This document shows, in pieces, positions 24,857 through 34,617 of a stretch of 64,000 nucleotides of DNA. Position numbers and translations under genes: made by a program. The notes below the pieces were generated by a model. It was not told the DNA's origin, ran no database searches, and saw nothing but the letters and a program-made list of their open reading frames with translations. Positions within the stretch are counted from its first letter, which is position 1. Every line of letters starts with the position of its first letter. Source of the stretch: Chitinophagales bacterium (GTDB lineage: Bacteria; Bacteroidota; Bacteroidia; Chitinophagales; Chitinophagaceae); contig JAFLBN010000017.1 in NCBI GenBank assembly GCA_017303395.1, positions 1 to 64,000 on the forward strand, given 5' to 3'.

Positions 24857-25336
24857 ATGATAACAGAAAACTGGGAAAAGTCTGCGAAGGACAATCAAAA
24901 GGCATACAAGCGTGTGCTGGAAAAGGGCAATAAGAATAAGATACTGAAAGCCCTGCCCGACCTGCATGAGGAAGCCTTCAGCAAAATAGACTGCCTGCAG
25001 TGTGCCAACTGTTGCAAGAACTATTCTCCGCGATTTAAAACACCCGATATAAAACGCATAGCCAAACTGCTACGCATGCGCGAGGGCGATTTTGTGGAAA
25101 CGTATTTAAGGCTGGATGAGGACAACGACTATGTGGTGAAGCAATCGCCATGCCCTTTTCTGGATGATGACAATACCTGTAAAATATACGACGACAGGCC
25201 AAGTGACTGTCGTCGTTATCCGTATACCGATGAAGATGTATTAATAAAGCGTGTTCAGCTGACGCTGAAGAATACTACCGTGTGCCCTGCAACCCATTAT
25301 GTAATGGAAAAGCTGTTGCAGATGGAGGGTAAGTAG
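24857..25336 (+). CDS. YkgJ-like cysteine-cluster protein
   Basis: 159 residues with eight cysteines in the YkgJ/zinc-or-iron-chelating pattern: Cys46, 49, 52 and 53 in CLQCANCCKNY, then Cys99 (PCPF), Cys108 (CKIYDDRP), Cys118 (CRRYPY) and Cys143 (VCPAT). Members probably hold a metal ion or Fe-S cluster; function is unproven. The predicted product is cytosolic. Convergent with the NAD(P)HX repair operon. Confidence 0.8.
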   Translation: MITENWEKSAKDNQKAYKRVLEKGNKNKILKALPDLHEEAFSKIDCLQCANCCKNYSPRFKTPDIKRIAKLLRMREGDFVETYLRLDEDNDYVVKQSPCPFLDDDNTCKIYDDRPSDCRRYPYTDEDVLIKRVQLTLKNTTVCPATHYVMEKLLQMEGK

Positions 25337-25579
25337 TTACTGCTTAGCAGTTGTTATTTCTGATTCTCCCTGCAGGCTGCAAGAATACATATCACCTACA
25401 AGGCCGTTGCCGCTTTTGCAGGCGTTTTCTGCTCTTTTCTCAGAGGTATTAGTAATAACAGTAGTTACAGTATCTGTAATTGTGTACTTATGAATGCAAC
25501 GGCAGGCATAGTCTTTCTTGCATGAAGTATAAGCAACAAGGGTAAAGATACCCGCCATTATAAGTAGCGTATGTTTCAT
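25337..25579 (-). CDS. Small hypothetical lipoprotein
   Basis: 80 residues from ATG 25579. MKHTLLIMAGIFTLVAYTSC has a lipoprotein signal with lipidated Cys20, then KKDYACRCIHKY. Five cysteines in the mature part after the lipidated one suggest disulfides (ACRC, ENACKSG, MYSCSL). It follows the NAD(P)HX repair gene by 22 bp on the same strand, and its last base abuts the YkgJ-like gene. Function unknown. Upstream in-frame starts would overlap the preceding gene. Confidence 0.6.
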   Translation of the reverse strand: MKHTLLIMAGIFTLVAYTSCKKDYACRCIHKYTITDTVTTVITNTSEKRAENACKSGNGLVGDMYSCSLQGESEITTAKQ

Positions 25580-25601
25580 TCCGTTTAGTGTTTGCATAAA
25601 T

Positions 25602-27113
25602 TTATAAAAAACTTTCAATCTCACCCCATACTTCGCCCATATTATTAATAATGTCTCCGGCTATCAGCCCGTGCTGCCCTTGCTTGATAGCCGCTTTGTC
25701 GCCCGCTTGGGCATGCAGGTAAACACCCAATATGGCTGCATCATAACTGGTATAGCCCTGTGCAAGCAGCCCTGTAATGATGCCTGTCAAAACATCGCCA
25801 CTGCCGCCTGTTGCCATACCCGCATTACCATCTGTGCAGTACCAACATTCGCCCTCTGGTGTACATATAGCAGTGTGGTGCCCTTTCAGTATTATAAAAA
25901 TATTGTAGCGCATAGCCTGCGTGCGTGCCAGTTCTAATTGCTGCATGCTATTGGCTGCAGTGCCGAACATACGTTCAAACTCTTTGGGGTGTGGTGTCAG
26001 TATACTACCAGTAGGTATTTTGTTGATTAGCTCGGGGTGTTTGCTAAGTATATTGAGTGCATCTGCATCTAATACAATGGGCTGTTTTACAGCTTCCATA
26101 AAATCGGTAAAAGCCTTGATGGTATATTCATGCGTGCCCAGTCCTGGTCCTATGCCAATGCTTTCACAATCTGTCCAGTTGGATATTTTGGTAATATGAT
26201 TTTCGCCGCTTACCAAACACATGGCTTCAGGTGCAGTGGTTTGAATAATATTATAGCCTATTTGCGGAACCAGTGCTTTTGCTTTTCCCGCACCGCTTCG
26301 CAATGCCGCATTTGTGGCAAGCACAGCAGCGCCCATCATACCATAGCTGCCTGCTATCAAGAGTGCAGTGCCGTAATCTCCTTTGTGGCTGAAAGGGCTA
26401 CGGGCTTTGTAAACTGTTTTTACAGTATCGCTATCAATTGTTTGGTAGTTGGTATGGGTAGATTCTATGAATGTAGGGTGCAACTCAATATCCAGCAGTT
26501 CTATGTTGCCTGCATATTTGCCTGTTTCAGGATGCAGGAATGAGCGTTTGTAGAATTGAAAACTGAGTGTATAATCAGCCTTCAGTATCTCTGCTTCTTT
26601 TGCCGGTATATTATCCGCAGGCATGCCGCTTGGTATATCAACGGCTATTTTCCGATTATCAACATCATTAATATGATTGATGAAATCTGCCAGCCAACCC
26701 TCGACAGCCCTGTTGAGCCCAGTGCCCAGTATAGCATCTATTATGGTAATGTGTTTGGGTATGTCAGTAATGAAAGTGCCAGGTTGCAGTATTTCGACCA
26801 AAGTATGGTCTATTGCCAGTAGTCGGTCAAGATTGGTTTGGCAATCATCTGAAAGGCTTTCCGAGAACTGCAGGAGAAATGCCTTGGCTCCATAGCCCAT
26901 GTTGTGCAGCATGCGGGTAATAGCAAGGCCATCGCCACCGTTATTGCCAGCACCGCAAAGCACAATAAACACACTGTCTTTGGGTGTGTTTGCACTTATC
27001 CATTCGGAACATCTTGCTGCGGCACGTTCCATCAGGTCGATGCTACTGATGTTGGATGCATGTATGGTGTAGGCATCACAGGCTTTGATTTGTGAGGCTG
27101 TGAATATTTTCAT
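25602..27113 (-). CDS. nnr: Bifunctional NAD(P)H-hydrate epimerase / ADP-dependent dehydratase
   Basis: Repairs hydrated NADH and NADPH. The N-terminal YjeF_N epimerase domain (about 1-215) carries VLCGAGNNGGDGLAI and VDIPSGMPAD. The C-terminal ribokinase-like dehydratase domain (about 225-500) carries LLIAGSYGMMGAAVLA, IGPGLGTHEY, LDADALN, LTPHPKEFERM and GGSGDVLTGII with its catalytic Asp. At 503 residues it is the usual length for the fused form (E. coli YjeF/Nnr). A small lipoprotein gene follows 22 bp downstream. Confidence 0.94.
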   Translation of the reverse strand: MKIFTASQIKACDAYTIHASNISSIDLMERAAARCSEWISANTPKDSVFIVLCGAGNNGGDGLAITRMLHNMGYGAKAFLLQFSESLSDDCQTNLDRLLAIDHTLVEILQPGTFITDIPKHITIIDAILGTGLNRAVEGWLADFINHINDVDNRKIAVDIPSGMPADNIPAKEAEILKADYTLSFQFYKRSFLHPETGKYAGNIELLDIELHPTFIESTHTNYQTIDSDTVKTVYKARSPFSHKGDYGTALLIAGSYGMMGAAVLATNAALRSGAGKAKALVPQIGYNIIQTTAPEAMCLVSGENHITKISNWTDCESIGIGPGLGTHEYTIKAFTDFMEAVKQPIVLDADALNILSKHPELINKIPTGSILTPHPKEFERMFGTAANSMQQLELARTQAMRYNIFIILKGHHTAICTPEGECWYCTDGNAGMATGGSGDVLTGIITGLLAQGYTSYDAAILGVYLHAQAGDKAAIKQGQHGLIAGDIINNMGEVWGEIESFL

Positions 27114-27207
27114 AAAGACAATATTACAAAAACAAAGTACATATTAGGGTGAAATATAAGGGGATATTGCTATGCGATTTCGGTTATTGTGAGTGTTAAT
27201 AACCGCT

Positions 27208-27238
27208 TTTGGTCACTATACTGTAATTCCTATCTTTG
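27208..27238 (+). promoter_or_regulatory. Promoter of the envelope operon
   Basis: TTTG (27208-27211), a 19-bp spacer and TATCTTTG (27231-27238): an exact match to the Bacteroidota consensus, 58 bases before the TonB-dependent receptor ATG. The leader carries no clear stem-loop. Confidence 0.8.
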
Positions 27239-27296
27239 CTAGGCCCTAAATATGCAGGAATAGCTTATTTTTCGGAGCAATTTTAATAAATATTTA

Positions 27297-29702
27297 ATGA
27301 AAACCTTTTTTGTACAAAATCGCATTGCCATAATAGCAGTATTGTTATTGATGGTATTTTCCCAAACCCATGCTCAAACAGGTAATACTGCTATTATTAA
27401 GGGCTTCGTTTACGATAAGGCATCCGGCGAACCCGTAATATTTACAAATGTATTGCTGGAAGGAAGCAAGATAGGTGTACAAACAGACGTGAATGGTTAT
27501 TTTACCTTCACACAACTGAAGCCCGGTACATATACGATAATGACTAGCTTGATAGGCTATGACACTGTAAAAGCTGTCATAACATTGAAGCCGGGCGAAG
27601 TGGTCACCAAAAAACTATTTCTTGGCCAACGCCGTCAGGAATTGAAAGGGGTAGAAGTTTCTGCAAGAAAAACAGAAAATGTAACCAAGATAAATGCAGG
27701 TGCTGTAACAGTAACACCAAGAGAAATGAAATTGTTGCCTAGTGCAGGTGGCGAACCAGACATTGCTCAGTATTTGCAGGTAGTACCGGGTGTGGTATTT
27801 ACCGGCGACCAGGGTGGCCAGTTGTACATACGTGGTGGTGCACCTTCTCAAACAGGTATATTGCTGGATGGTATCACGATATATAATCCATTCCACTCAA
27901 TAGGCTTGTATTCTGTTTTTGAAACAGATGCTATTCGTAACGTAGAAGTACAAACTGCAGGTTTCAATGCTCAGTATGGCAACCGTACATCTGCAATACT
28001 GGACGTGCGTACAAAAGACGGTAACAAGAACCGCTTGTCAGGGAAAGTTTCTGCATCACCTATCATGGCGCGTGCTATGTTGGAAGGGCCACTAATAAAA
28101 GCTAAAAAAGAAGGTGGTTCATCAACAACATTCCTGTTGTCTGTAAAGCACAGCTATCTGGATAAAACATCGAAATCAATATATGGTGGTTTTGGTGAGC
28201 CATTCAACAATGGCCTGCCATATAGTTTTACCGATTTGTATGGTAAAATAACATTCAATGGTGATAATGGAAGTAAACTGAATGTGTTCGGCTTCAATTT
28301 TGATGATAAGGCAAGTGTATTAAAACCGGGTACATCTGTAGCCAACGCAGACTTTCATTGGAAAGCTTCCGGTGCAGGTGCAACATTTGTTGTGACACCG
28401 GGAACCAGCTCTGCACTTATTAATGGTAGGTTCGCGTATTCTAAATACAACATCGACTATACAAATATGAACGATGTGCCGGTAGTACCACAAACAAGTG
28501 GTATAGACGGTTTTGAAGGTGCAATTGATTTTACCTACTACTTCAAAGGCTACAGCCAACTGAAATATGGTGTAGAAGTAAGTGGTTTCCACACGAATCT
28601 GAATTACAAGGATAATTTTGGTAGCATCACAACACTGGATCGCCGTAATACATTGGCTGCATTGTATGTGATGTTCAGGAAAAACTTCAGCGAAAAACTG
28701 ATATTTGAACCAGGTTTCCGTGTACAGTATTATTCTGCACTCAACAAGTTTTCTCCGGAACCACGCCTTGGCCTGAAGTATAACCTCACGAATACTATCC
28801 GTCTGAAAGCTGCAACCGGTATGTATTCACAAAACATCATCAGTACCAAAAGCGACAGAGATATTGTTAACTTCTTCACAGGTTTCATCCTGAGCCCTGA
28901 CCAACAGATATCTAACACAGATGGTAAAATTGTTAACAGCAATCTGCAAACAGCTTACCACATACTTGGCGGTATAGAAGTAGATGTACGCAATGTAGAA
29001 TTCAATCTGGAGCCATGGTACAAAAACTTCAATCAGAATGTAGAGCTGAGCAGGGTGAAATTCAATGCATCTGACGCAGACTTCATAGCCGGCAATGGTA
29101 AAGCATATGGTGTGGACCTTTCTGCAAAATATAGCAAGGGACGCTGGTACCTGTGGGGGGTAGTATCGTTGCAACAGGTGAAATATGAAACGCTGGTGTT
29201 GAAGAATAATAAGGTTTCTGCAGACTCTACTAACCCAATAAAACTTGTTGCTGAAAAAGAAAAGCAAGTATATGCGCCGCCATTTGACAGGAGGTTGAAT
29301 ATAAACCTGCTTGCATCTTACACATTCGGCAAAAAACGTGATTTGGAAGTTTCGGGAAGGTTTAACTACGGTTCTGCATTTCCATTCACACAGACACAAG
29401 GTTTTTATGAAAACCTCAATCCATCTGCAAACAGCATTGGTACCAACCTAAACCAACAAAACGGTACAATTGGCATACTATATGCTAATGATATAAATGG
29501 CGGCAGGTTGTCTCCATACCATCGTCTGGATATATCTGTTAAGAAACGTTTTGCGCTGAGTAAATATTCTAATATCGAAACGCAGTTGAGTATTACGAAT
29601 GTTTACAACAGGAATAACATATTCTATGTAGATCGTAAAGATAATATCCGCGTATATCAATTGCCGGTATTCCCGAGCCTTGGTGCTACATGGAATTTTT
29701 AA
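27297..29702 (+). CDS. TonB-dependent outer-membrane receptor
   Basis: 801 residues. A signal peptide (about 1-26, ending THAQ) precedes a carboxypeptidase-regulatory-like domain (about 33-112: GFVYDKASGEPVIFTNVLLE). A plug domain follows (about 145-240: QYLQVVPGVV, GQLYIRGGAPSQTGILLDGI), then a beta barrel that ends in an aromatic-terminated strand (GATWNF). Receptors of this type import ligands too large for porins, using TonB energy. No SusD homologue follows, so a SusC-type glycan system is unlikely. First gene of a four-gene operon. Ligand unknown. Confidence 0.92.
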   Translation: MKTFFVQNRIAIIAVLLLMVFSQTHAQTGNTAIIKGFVYDKASGEPVIFTNVLLEGSKIGVQTDVNGYFTFTQLKPGTYTIMTSLIGYDTVKAVITLKPGEVVTKKLFLGQRRQELKGVEVSARKTENVTKINAGAVTVTPREMKLLPSAGGEPDIAQYLQVVPGVVFTGDQGGQLYIRGGAPSQTGILLDGITIYNPFHSIGLYSVFETDAIRNVEVQTAGFNAQYGNRTSAILDVRTKDGNKNRLSGKVSASPIMARAMLEGPLIKAKKEGGSSTTFLLSVKHSYLDKTSKSIYGGFGEPFNNGLPYSFTDLYGKITFNGDNGSKLNVFGFNFDDKASVLKPGTSVANADFHWKASGAGATFVVTPGTSSALINGRFAYSKYNIDYTNMNDVPVVPQTSGIDGFEGAIDFTYYFKGYSQLKYGVEVSGFHTNLNYKDNFGSITTLDRRNTLAALYVMFRKNFSEKLIFEPGFRVQYYSALNKFSPEPRLGLKYNLTNTIRLKAATGMYSQNIISTKSDRDIVNFFTGFILSPDQQISNTDGKIVNSNLQTAYHILGGIEVDVRNVEFNLEPWYKNFNQNVELSRVKFNASDADFIAGNGKAYGVDLSAKYSKGRWYLWGVVSLQQVKYETLVLKNNKVSADSTNPIKLVAEKEKQVYAPPFDRRLNINLLASYTFGKKRDLEVSGRFNYGSAFPFTQTQGFYENLNPSANSIGTNLNQQNGTIGILYANDINGGRLSPYHRLDISVKKRFALSKYSNIETQLSITNVYNRNNIFYVDRKDNIRVYQLPVFPSLGATWNF

Positions 29703-29715
29703 TGAAACAAACTGA

Positions 29716-32700
29716 ATGAGTAATACAAAGGGATTGTTATATAAACGAAGCCTGATGTGTTTAGCAACCGCGATGTTGCTGAGCCATCAGGCTTCGGCTC
29801 AATTACATACTGTCAATACGCCGCCAGAGAGTATGCTGGTGTTAGCTACAGAACAATTTGAGCAAGGAGCATATAAGAATGCAGCGCAGAGTGCAGCGAA
29901 GTATATGTCCGCAATGCACTATACACTACATGCTATTAATACAGATGCTGCAGATAAGGCAGGCTATGTATTAGTGACATCGAAATTGAAAATTGATGAA
30001 CAGCGTAGTGATGTAATGGCTGTTGATTACCTGAATAAAACAGCCAATCCTGCATACAAACAACGTGCAGCATTTGCCTTGGCGCAATACTATTTCAGAC
30101 ACAATCAACTGGTAAGTGCCATATACTACTACGAGCTGGCAGGTATTGCCAATCTTACCAATAAAGAGATAGCCGATGCTAAGTTTGAACTGGCTTATTG
30201 CTACTTCAACAGCAAACAGTTTGATAAGGCAGCTTCGCTTTTTCAGGCAATAAAAGAACTGGAAGGAAAGTATTTTCTGGCAGGCAACTACTATTACGGT
30301 TTGCTGGCATACAATCAGGGCAATTATGAAGATGCGCTGAAATCATTTGACCGTATTGCCAATGATAAAGGCTACAAAGCGATAGTGCCTTATTATATGG
30401 CAGAGATATACTACTTCACAGGTAATAAGGACAAGGCACTGAAAGAAGCAAAGCGATTGATGGCATTGCCTGAAAAGCTTTACTACGACAACGAACTGCA
30501 TTTGCTGGCAGCACAGGTGTTGTTTGAAGAAAAACGCTACAAAGAAGCACTGCCTTATTTTGAACATTATTATAATCTTGTTGACCAGATACGTAAAGAA
30601 GATTTGTACGAACTGGCATATTGCTATTATCATCAGCAAGAGTGGGATAAGGCAATTGATAAGTTTTCGCAGTTGAGTGATACGCGCGATTCACTGGCGC
30701 AGACAGCAATGTATTTGCTGGGTGACTGCCATCTGAAAACAGGTGATAACAAGAGTGCCCGCAATGCATTTACAATATGTGCGGATATGCCATTCAACCA
30801 ATCGCAGCGAGAAGCTGCATTGTTGCTGGCAGCAAAGCTGTCTTATGCAATGGGCTACAATAGCGAAGCCCTGACACATATCAATGACTTACTGGAGTCT
30901 TACCCAAACAGCGAGTATAAAGATGAAGCAAAGACGATGAAATCGGACTTGCTGATAAAAACAAACCAATATGTAGCAGCATATAATTCACTAATAGATG
31001 TAAAAGATAAAGATGCTGCATACTGGCAGGTGCGCCAGAAAGTGATGTATGGATTTGCCATGATGCAGATGCAGAAAGGCGATATGCAGTTTGCAGACAG
31101 TTTGTTGTCTATGTCGCTGCAACGTAGCAGCGATGAGAAGTATGAGCAGGCTGCTAATTTCTGGAAGAGCGAACTGGCATACAAAACGAGGCGATTTGAA
31201 GATGCCATTGCCTATGGTGAGAAATATGTAAGCAGGGCAGCAATACGTAACAAAGCAGAAGTGCTTGCACAAAATGCAACATTGCAGAATGCATATACTA
31301 CTATGGGCTATGCGGCAATGGAACTGCAGCGATTTGATGTAGCACAACAATACTTCAGCACTGCGCAGATGAAGGCTACAGATGCTGGCAGCACGATGGA
31401 TGCGATATTGAGGGAGGCAGACGCTGTGTTTATGCAGAAGGGCTATATGAAAGCGATAGCACTGTATGATAAAGTGATAGCTGCAAAAGGCGAAGATGCA
31501 GACTATGCCAAATATCAGAAAGGTATAGTGTTGGGTGTGATAGGCAAGCGTGCAGATAAAGCAACTGTGATGCAAAGCTTAATGAATGCAAAGCCTGCAT
31601 CTAAATATGCAAACGAAGCACGCTATGAACTTGCACTGGTGCAGATAGAAGAAGATAAATATCAGGCGGCTATTGGTACATTAGCGCCATTGACGAATGT
31701 TACAGATAAAGGAAACTTTGCAGTGAAGTCGCTGATGAAAACTGCATTCTGCTATCAGCAGATGAATGCGGATGACAAGGCGATAGAAACACTGAAGAAA
31801 TTAGTAGCAGACTATCCTGCAGCAGAAGAAAGAACTGCAGCACTGGATGCATTGAGAGGATTGTATATAGATAATAATCAGCCGCAGGCATTTGCACAAT
31901 TGCTGAAAGAAAATAACATCAGGCTGACGGATGATAAGAGTATGGACAGTACCTACTATGGTGCTGCCGAAACACAATACGCAGCGGGCAACTGGGCAAA
32001 AGCAAAACAGTCTTTCGGTACGTATCTGCAACAATATCCTGATGGGGTATTTGCAACAAAAGCTGCCTTCTACAAAGCAGAAGCAAGTTATCAGCTGAAT
32101 GATATGAAAGAAGCATTGACGGGTTATGATGCTGTGCTGCAAAAAGGCTGGAGCGATTTTGCTGAACGCAGCGCGCTGAAAGCCGCAACCATCAGTGCAG
32201 TGAATAACGATCATGCTGCGGCAATGAGGTATTACGGGCTGTTGCGCAACTATGCGATGGGTAAAGAAAACCTGCAGGAGTCTTATACGGGTATGATGCG
32301 CAGTGCTTACCATGAAAAGCAATATGGTAGTGCCGCACTGTATGCAGATACACTGCTGACGATGCCTGGTATTGCTGAGGGCTTACAGACAGAAGGTTCG
32401 TACATCAAAGCAAAATCATTGTACGAAACAGGAAAGCAGGACGAAGCATATCCGTTGTTTGCAAAGCTGACGAATAATAAGAAATCAATCATCGCTGCTG
32501 AAGCAAATTATTATGTAGCAGAATCGCTGCTGAAAGCTGGTAAGCTAAAAGAAGCGGAAGAGCAGGCAAACAAAGCAGTGAAGCTGGCAGGCGGCAATGA
32601 TGTGCTGACAGTGAAGTCTTATTTGCTGATAGCAGATGTGCTGGTGAAACAAGATGACTACTTCAATGCGAAGGCATTGTTACAGAGTATAGTGAAGAAT

Positions 32701-32793
32701 GCTAAAGTGCCTGCACTTAAAGAAGAAGCAACGAAGAAGCTGGAAGAAGCAAAAGCTACTGAAACTAAAAAAGGTAAACTGAAGCAAGAATAA
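29716..32793 (+). CDS. Large tetratricopeptide-repeat envelope protein
   Basis: 1025 residues with a signal peptide (about 1-28, ending ASA) and TPR/Sel1-like helical repeats through most of the length, e.g. ALKSFDRIANDKGYKAIVPY, AAGNWAKAKQSFGTYLQQYP and AAIGTLAPLTNVTDKGNFAV. The C terminus is a basic coiled-coil tail. It starts 13 bp after the receptor stop. Such TPR superhelices scaffold protein complexes in the periplasm or on the outer membrane; it could link the receptor to the barrel protein that follows. No catalytic domain is visible. Confidence 0.85.
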   Translation: MSNTKGLLYKRSLMCLATAMLLSHQASAQLHTVNTPPESMLVLATEQFEQGAYKNAAQSAAKYMSAMHYTLHAINTDAADKAGYVLVTSKLKIDEQRSDVMAVDYLNKTANPAYKQRAAFALAQYYFRHNQLVSAIYYYELAGIANLTNKEIADAKFELAYCYFNSKQFDKAASLFQAIKELEGKYFLAGNYYYGLLAYNQGNYEDALKSFDRIANDKGYKAIVPYYMAEIYYFTGNKDKALKEAKRLMALPEKLYYDNELHLLAAQVLFEEKRYKEALPYFEHYYNLVDQIRKEDLYELAYCYYHQQEWDKAIDKFSQLSDTRDSLAQTAMYLLGDCHLKTGDNKSARNAFTICADMPFNQSQREAALLLAAKLSYAMGYNSEALTHINDLLESYPNSEYKDEAKTMKSDLLIKTNQYVAAYNSLIDVKDKDAAYWQVRQKVMYGFAMMQMQKGDMQFADSLLSMSLQRSSDEKYEQAANFWKSELAYKTRRFEDAIAYGEKYVSRAAIRNKAEVLAQNATLQNAYTTMGYAAMELQRFDVAQQYFSTAQMKATDAGSTMDAILREADAVFMQKGYMKAIALYDKVIAAKGEDADYAKYQKGIVLGVIGKRADKATVMQSLMNAKPASKYANEARYELALVQIEEDKYQAAIGTLAPLTNVTDKGNFAVKSLMKTAFCYQQMNADDKAIETLKKLVADYPAAEERTAALDALRGLYIDNNQPQAFAQLLKENNIRLTDDKSMDSTYYGAAETQYAAGNWAKAKQSFGTYLQQYPDGVFATKAAFYKAEASYQLNDMKEALTGYDAVLQKGWSDFAERSALKAATISAVNNDHAAAMRYYGLLRNYAMGKENLQESYTGMMRSAYHEKQYGSAALYADTLLTMPGIAEGLQTEGSYIKAKSLYETGKQDEAYPLFAKLTNNKKSIIAAEANYYVAESLLKAGKLKEAEEQANKAVKLAGGNDVLTVKSYLLIADVLVKQDDYFNAKALLQSIVKNAKVPALKEEATKKLEEAKATETKKGKLKQE

Positions 32794-32806
32794 CACAGTG
32801 CACAAC

Positions 32807-34576
32807 ATGAAGCTAAGAATAACATACATATTTATATTGCTGCTGGCACTGACGTTGAATGCTGATGCTCAGCGCAAGAAGGGTGGCGCAAAGAAGCCTG
32901 CAAAGACTTCTGTAAAGAAAGCTGTGAAGAAAGAGAAGGGCAAAAAACAACCTGCCAAGAAAGGCAAGCAAGCAGTTGCACCCAAAACAAAAGTTGTAGT
33001 AAAAGATACTGCCGACCTGAAGTCTGCAACGATAGAAATAGTACAGTCTTACAAGCCTGAAGTAAAGCAGGCAGTGAAGCCTGAATTGCATGCAGACCTG
33101 CCGCCTGTAGATACATCGCTGGTGGCGATGAACTATGATGTGCCTCCGCAGAGTTTGTATTACTCTTACAATGCACTGCCATTGAGGCCGCTTGCATTGG
33201 GCAAGGATACAATGACTGATAAACTGGTTAACTATTTGAAGCTTGGTGGTGGTAATTTGTCTACTATATTGCTGGACGCAGGTATTACTGCATTGAAAGG
33301 ATATAACTATTATTCGGTACTGAATATTCGCCACTTGTCGCAAGCAGGTAGTTTGAAATACCAGAAATCATCACTAACGGGTGTGGATGCAGATGCATAC
33401 ATAAAAGGTGATAACCTGCTGTGGCATGCAGGGCTTGGTGTACAGTATAACAGGTTCTACCTGTATGGATATGACCATAATGTGCTGAATTATACCAGCG
33501 ACCAAACAGGCAGAACATTATGGGGAGCGAATGTGACGATAGATGCAAAGAACAGAAACGAGGACAAGGCACTGAGCTATCATCCATCAGTTAATCTGCG
33601 TACATATTACCTCAACACTGTTACAGGCTTTGACGCATCGGAATATAACATCATTGCAAAACTGCCATTTACCTATACAGTAGATACTTCGTTGAAACTA
33701 GGCATAGCACTGAACGGAGCATTCTCTAAAATGGAGAACTCATTGGCAAATTCAAACAAGCCTAATAACTATGTGCAGATAGCGCCAACCATCGATTTCA
33801 AAAAAGGGGTGTTTGCTACGCGTATAGGGTTGACGCCAACATTGGGTGCTATGAATACCTTTTATGTGCTGCCTGATATGAATGTCAGTTTCAGGCTGAT
33901 ACGTAAATCGCAAATGCTTTTTTCACTTGGTTGGGATGGCAGGCTGAGGCAAAATACATTCGAGCAGCTTTCTACTATTAACCCATATATGACAGTTGCT
34001 AAGGGTGTGGCTCAAACACATACGGATGAAGTGTATGGTAGTTTGCAAACAAATGTAGGCAGACATATAACTGTAAGCGGCAGGGTGTCTTGGTGGCAAT
34101 ATGGCAATATGCCGCTGTTCATCAACGATACCGCAACAGATAAAAAACTGCTGAATGTGGTATATGATAAGGTAAATGCTGTTTCATTGCAGGGTGGGCT
34201 GCGCTACACAGTAGGGCAAACGCTTTCTGTGGGTGGTAGCATCATATTCACAACTTACGATGCCGATATGAACAGGTATGCATGGCATGAACCATCTTTG
34301 AGGCTGAATGCTGACTTGTCTGTAAGGCCAATACCACAATTGCTTGTTACGGGCTATCTGACGGTAATGGATGGCATGTACGCATTGGACAATGGCAACC
34401 GCAGCATAAAGCTGCCAATCGTGTTTGATATGGGAGCAGGGGCAGAATATAGTTTTGTGCCCAGGTTGAGTGCTTTTGCGCAGGTAAATAATATATTTAA
34501 TAATCAATATGAGCGTTGGTACGGCTACAGGGCATACGGGTTTAACATATTCGGCGGGGTGCGCCTTAAATTTTAA
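32807..34576 (+). CDS. Outer-membrane beta-barrel protein with lysine-rich N-terminal segment
   Basis: 589 residues from ATG 32807; a GTG three codons upstream is less likely. A signal peptide (MKLRITYIFILLLALTLNADA) is followed by about 45 residues very rich in Lys, Ala and Pro (KKGGAKKPAKTSVKKAVKKE and similar). The rest has alternating beta-barrel strands and ends FNIFGGVRLKF, as in TonB-receptor barrels. RLSAFAQVNNIFNNQYERWY is the usual penultimate segment. No plug domain is seen, so it may be a plugless receptor relative or a scaffold. It follows the TPR gene by 13 bp. Confidence 0.8.
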   Translation: MKLRITYIFILLLALTLNADAQRKKGGAKKPAKTSVKKAVKKEKGKKQPAKKGKQAVAPKTKVVVKDTADLKSATIEIVQSYKPEVKQAVKPELHADLPPVDTSLVAMNYDVPPQSLYYSYNALPLRPLALGKDTMTDKLVNYLKLGGGNLSTILLDAGITALKGYNYYSVLNIRHLSQAGSLKYQKSSLTGVDADAYIKGDNLLWHAGLGVQYNRFYLYGYDHNVLNYTSDQTGRTLWGANVTIDAKNRNEDKALSYHPSVNLRTYYLNTVTGFDASEYNIIAKLPFTYTVDTSLKLGIALNGAFSKMENSLANSNKPNNYVQIAPTIDFKKGVFATRIGLTPTLGAMNTFYVLPDMNVSFRLIRKSQMLFSLGWDGRLRQNTFEQLSTINPYMTVAKGVAQTHTDEVYGSLQTNVGRHITVSGRVSWWQYGNMPLFINDTATDKKLLNVVYDKVNAVSLQGGLRYTVGQTLSVGGSIIFTTYDADMNRYAWHEPSLRLNADLSVRPIPQLLVTGYLTVMDGMYALDNGNRSIKLPIVFDMGAGAEYSFVPRLSAFAQVNNIFNNQYERWYGYRAYGFNIFGGVRLKF

Positions 34577-34617
34577 ACCTATTTAGTTATTTTACAGCCG
34601 ATTTCGGAACATCATCA

